DNA from: an uncultured Collinsella sp. | Lineage (GTDB): Bacteria; Actinomycetota; Coriobacteriia; Coriobacteriales; Coriobacteriaceae | Assembly (NCBI GenBank): GCA_958348225.1 | Contig: CATVYG010000011.1 | Coordinates: 1-59,557, forward strand | DNA length: 59,557 nucleotides | Direction of reading: 5' to 3' | Shown: piece by piece, positions 56,999 to 59,557 of the stretch | Layout: each line of letters opens with the position of its first letter | Numbering within the stretch: the first letter of the stretch is position 1 | The notes under the pieces: model-generated | Database searches by the model: none | Told to the model about the DNA's origin: nothing | Seen by the model: only the letters and a program-made list of their open reading frames with translations | Translations under genes and position numbers: made by a program

Positions 56999-57604
56999 TT
57001 ACTTTCGCGCCGTGACGCAGAGCCACCTTTTCTTTTTGCGTATCTGCACCTCGTGAAAACCCGCCTGCTCCAGACACGCCTTTAATTCAATGTCCTTGTA
57101 GATGGTCATGCCGCCGATGATCTGCGTCCACCTCTCGTCCTTGTCCGTATCGCCATTGCTCTCGTTGCAGATAAGAATTGTCCCGCCTGGCTTCAGCGTC
57201 CGCCAGACCTCACGGAGGCATCGGGGCAAATCGGGCCAAAAATAGACGGTCTCAAAGGCCGTGGCGGCATCGAAGTAGCTATCCTCAAACGCCATATCTG
57301 CCACACTGCCTTGCAGAACGGCGCAACGCCCCTCCTGAATTGCAATTCGGTTGAGCTTTCTAGTCTTCTCCACGCTGACGGGTGAATAGTCGATGCCCTT
57401 GACGACGCCATGCGGGCATTTTTTCAGCAGCCGTTTTATGTTCGCCCCGCCGCCGCAGCCGCAATCCAGCACCTTGGCATTTGGCGCAAGTCGTAGAAAT
57501 CGAAGTCCCCACCGCGCCACAGGGCTGTGTCCCAGATTCATCATGGCAACCATAAGTTTTCCGCCGAGGCCCACGGGCTTGCGGGTGTTTTCAAAGAACG
57601 ACAT
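56999..57604 (-). CDS. Class I SAM methyltransferase (UbiE-like)
   Basis: 201 residues from ATG at 57604. The SAM motif is VLDCGCGGGANIKRLLKKCP, with GIDYSPVSVEKTR behind it and LREVWRTLKPGGTILICNE near the C-terminal half. It is a generic small-molecule methyltransferase. Its start overlaps the end of the upstream methyltransferase gene (57591-58220) by 14 bases, so they are translationally coupled. Substrate unknown. Confidence 0.82.
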   Translation of the reverse strand: MSFFENTRKPVGLGGKLMVAMMNLGHSPVARWGLRFLRLAPNAKVLDCGCGGGANIKRLLKKCPHGVVKGIDYSPVSVEKTRKLNRIAIQEGRCAVLQGSVADMAFEDSYFDAATAFETVYFWPDLPRCLREVWRTLKPGGTILICNESNGDTDKDERWTQIIGGMTIYKDIELKACLEQAGFHEVQIRKKKRWLCVTARK

Positions 57605-58220
57605 CTGGCCCCTTCGATTTCGTGCATTCCGCATAGGTCAACGGGAACGAGGCCTTCAGCACCGCGCTTTTCTGCACTGCCCAGCCGTTTTGACGCAGGA
57701 AACGTAGGTATTCCTCGCTTGTCCACCTGCTGTGGAGGGGGAATCCCGCCATACTCATGAAAAAGGCTTTTGCCTTGCCGGAAACCGAGCTCCCCGCGTG
57801 GGTGAAGGTTGGCGCGATGAGCACGCCGTCGTCCTTCAGCACCCGCCTGATTTCTTGCAGGGCCTTTTCCGGATGCGGCACTATGTGAAGCGCGTTGGAC
57901 GCGATCACCACATCAAAGGACTTCTGTGCATAGGGCAGGCGGAACATATCTTGTACGGAAAAGTGCAGCTTTGCGGATTGATTGTCTCGCTTTGCTTCAA
58001 GGATCATCTTTGCAGAAGCGTCCGTAGCCTCGATGTACGCCGCCGCATTCACGATGCTCTTTGCGATAAGCCCCGTGCCGGTGGCAACCTCCAGCACGGT
58101 TTTTGCTTTCACCACCGGCCTGATCAGCCCATACATCTTCTCATACGCCGCCCGGTCCTTTCGCATGAAACGGTCGTACCGACCGGCATTCTTGTCCCAG
58201 AAGCCCTTGCATTCGTGCAT
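57591..58220 (-). CDS. Class I SAM methyltransferase (UbiE/menaquinone-type fold)
   Basis: 209 residues from ATG at 58220 (GGGGGCG upstream). Motif I is VLEVATGTGLIAKSIVNAA, followed by IEATDASAKMI. The later motif is VIASNALHIVPHPEKALQEIRRVLKDDGVLI. It is the first gene of the methyltransferase set. In front lies an ATAGTTAG/CTAACTAT palindrome and a second AGGCTAACCT palindrome, like metal-repressor operators. An in-frame TTG at 58235 is a weaker start. Confidence 0.82.
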   Translation of the reverse strand: MHECKGFWDKNAGRYDRFMRKDRAAYEKMYGLIRPVVKAKTVLEVATGTGLIAKSIVNAAAYIEATDASAKMILEAKRDNQSAKLHFSVQDMFRLPYAQKSFDVVIASNALHIVPHPEKALQEIRRVLKDDGVLIAPTFTHAGSSVSGKAKAFFMSMAGFPLHSRWTSEEYLRFLRQNGWAVQKSAVLKASFPLTYAECTKSKGPDVVL

Positions 58221-58235
58221 TGCTATCGCCCCCAA

Positions 58236-58257
58236 ATAGTTAGAGACATCTAACTAT
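58236..58257. promoter_or_regulatory. Operator-like palindrome ATAGTTAG-6-CTAACTAT
   Basis: Exact 8-bp inverted repeat, 6-nt spacer, 16 bp before the methyltransferase ATG. The half-site matches that before the P-type ATPase operon (7938-7961). Confidence 0.6.
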
Positions 58258-58279
58258 AACACACGAATCATGCAGTAAG

Positions 58280-58295
58280 ATAAGGCTAACCTTAT
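58280..58295. promoter_or_regulatory. DtxR-like box ATAAGGCTAACCTTAT
   Basis: ATAAGG/CCTTAT arms around CTAA. The core AGGCTAACCT resembles DtxR/IdeR iron-repressor sites. It lies 23 bp from the preceding palindrome, in the promoter region of the methyltransferase set. Confidence 0.45.
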
Positions 58296-58656
58296 TCTCG
58301 GCTAAGACGCATCTCTCCGACCCTTTGAATCACCCCTTTTCACGCCACCCGCTACGAACCCCGGCGGGAACCAGGGAGTGATTAAAGGAGCGGCCTGCGG
58401 TTTTGCGAATCAATTGAGTCATTCCCGAAATCGCGAATCAAGGGCCTGATTCGCCCAAATTGCGCACGATTCAGTCCTTAGACGGTACGACGCGACACGC
58501 ATCGACAACACTCGGACTGGATTAGGCACTGAGTGGGAGTAGGCTGACAGGGTTCTGACCTGCACTTTTGAGTGCCGCACTGTGCTCCTGAGTTTCGTTT
58601 CGTACGAGAGTTACGGCAAAACCACCAGCGACATTGGTGAGTAAACTCGATTATCG
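58296..58656 (+). other. Gene-free segment before orphan terminator
   Basis: About 360 bp with no convincing ORF. It contains GATTCGC/GCGAATC hairpins (about 58430-58455) and ends in a plus-strand terminator with no plus-strand gene before it. It may encode a small RNA or be gene debris at the island edge. Confidence 0.35.
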
Positions 58657-58696
58657 AGCCTCCGTTCCCATGTTGGAACGGAGGCTTTTTCTTTGC
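58657..58696 (+). terminator. Orphan plus-strand terminator
   Basis: AGCCTCCGTTCC/GGAACGGAGGCT stem (58657-58686) followed by TTTTTCTTT. Confidence 0.75.
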
Positions 58697-58795
58697 CTTT
58701 TTACTCTCTTTCACCTGCGATTTCGCGATTTACTCCCCGTGTTTCAAGATGGAAGCGTTTGGTTGCGAGGCACGCCGGTGTGAGGGCCTGAGCCG

Positions 58796-59557
58796 TCAGG
58801 CCCCGCACAGGGGGACCGCGATGGTGGCCACCGCGCCGCCCGAGGGGCTGTTGGCGAGCGAGACGGAGCCCCCGTGGGCGCTCGCGGCCTCGGAGGCGGC
58901 GTGGAGGCCGAGCCCGTAGTGGCGGCCTCCGTCGCGCGAGGAGCGGGATGAGTCGTCTGTGAAGAGGCGCTCGCAGCCGCGTTCGAGGGCGGCGGGAGAG
59001 AAGCCCGGTCCGTCGTCGGACACCTCGATGACGAGGTGTCCGCCCGCGACGTCGCAGGAGACCGCCACGCGCGAGCGCGCGTGCTCGGCGGCGTTGGCCA
59101 CGAGGTTCGCGGCGGCTCGCGCCAGGGCGGTTCGGTCGAGCGGGGCCTCGGGCGCGCCCGCGACAGCAGGGCCCGTGGCCGCGTCGAGCGTCACGCCTCG
59201 CGCCCGGGCGATCTGGGCGGCCTCGGCGAGGACCTGCTCGCAGAGCTCGGCCGGCCGCATGGGGGCCCTCTCCGCCCCGCCGGACCCGAGCGAGGCCTCG
59301 ATGAGCAGGCGCACGTAGCCGTCGAGCCTTTCGACACTGCCGGCTATGTCGCGCGCGGCGGCCGCGAGGTCGGCGTCTTTCTCGTCTTCCAGCTCCTCCG
59401 CCACGTAGTCGGCGTTGGCGCGCAGCACGGTGAGCGGCGTCTTGAGGTCGTGGGCGAGCGACGCCACCTGCTCGCGCTGCCCCCGCTCCGCGGCCCAGCG
59501 AGCCTCGAGCGACTCGGCGAGGGAGGTCCGCATGGCGTCCATCGCGGCGAGGACGTC
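58796..59557 (-). CDS. Sensor histidine kinase, C-terminal part (truncated by window)
   Basis: About 250 residues are visible, and the gene runs past the right edge. The H box is LAHDLKTPLTVL with the phosphorylated His. The N box is NLVANAAEHA. ATP-lid glycine motifs are DDGPGF and HYGLGLH. The N-terminal sensor, membrane helices and probable HAMP domain lie outside. The segment is very GC-rich, higher than the rest of the window. A response regulator is expected next to it beyond the edge. Confidence 0.9.
   Translation of the reverse strand, partial: DVLAAMDAMRTSLAESLEARWAAERGQREQVASLAHDLKTPLTVLRANADYVAEELEDEKDADLAAAARDIAGSVERLDGYVRLLIEASLGSGGAERAPMRPAELCEQVLAEAAQIARARGVTLDAATGPAVAGAPEAPLDRTALARAAANLVANAAEHARSRVAVSCDVAGGHLVIEVSDDGPGFSPAALERGCERLFTDDSSRSSRDGGRHYGLGLHAASEAASAHGGSVSLANSPSGGAVATIAVPLCGA

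Overview
The window is 59.6 kb of GC-rich bacterial chromosome. Several traits suggest a gut Coriobacteriia, most likely Collinsella. These are GatCAB, a tmRNA tag ending in ALAA, a class C sortase, a fused MurT-GatD, a cobalamin-dependent MetH with a separate reactivation protein, a type III glutamine synthetase and a mannose-family PTS. The genus is inferred; no rRNA or other phylogenetic marker was compared. Most of the window looks like a native backbone. The 0-3 kb and 10.5-11.5 kb parts look like toxin-antitoxin modules. The part after 47 kb looks like accessory DNA.

Layout. 0-0.9 kb: a tandem duplication around a small basic membrane peptide. 0.9-2.6 kb: an AbiEi/AbiEii-like pair. 2.7-3.7 kb: a sortase. 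4.0-7.5 kb: gatCAB. 7.5-7.9 kb: a composite inverted-repeat element. 8.0-10.4 kb: a small protein and a P1B ATPase. 10.5-11.4 kb: a RelB-like/PIN toxin-antitoxin pair. 12.1-12.5 kb: ssrA, followed by tmRNA-derived and hairpin repeats. 13-18 kb: patatin, rplM-rpsI, glmM, glucose-type EIIA and nagB. 18.5-21.5 kb: a 999-aa AfsR/SARP-like regulator. 21.5-29 kb, minus strand: yhbY, a broken methyltransferase, a PFL-family gene and metF-activator-metH. 29-32 kb: glnN and tRNA-Glu. 32-36.5 kb, minus strand: MurT-GatD and two paralogous helical-repeat proteins. 37-43.5 kb: three iron-type dehydrogenases, an Fe-S protein, ychF and a DUF1648 protein. 43.5-47.2 kb: an HTH regulator with a divergent partner, ansA and guaA.

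47.9-55.4 kb is a sugar-utilisation locus. It has a LevR-type regulator, PTS EIIB-EIIC-EIID-EIIA, a GH172 (DUF2961) glycosidase and a ROK fructokinase. Together these suggest import of a fructose- or furanose-containing sugar, cytoplasmic cleavage and phosphorylation of the released hexose. 55.5-58.3 kb is a mosaic of fragments. It carries a degV 3' fragment, a truncated 5' gene fragment and three consecutive SAM methyltransferases of lower GC, behind metal-repressor-like palindromes. The window ends inside a very GC-rich sensor kinase gene.

The most unusual non-coding signal is a pair of about 135-nt elements, one after gatB (7513-7648) and one after the PFL gene (23087-23220). Each begins within 20 nt of the stop codon and lies in the same orientation relative to that gene. 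They share a conserved core but have different, perfectly self-complementary arms of 38 and 32 bp. A partial third copy and two terminator-bearing repeat units lie beside the first. Other palindromic repeat families are dispersed through the intergenic regions.
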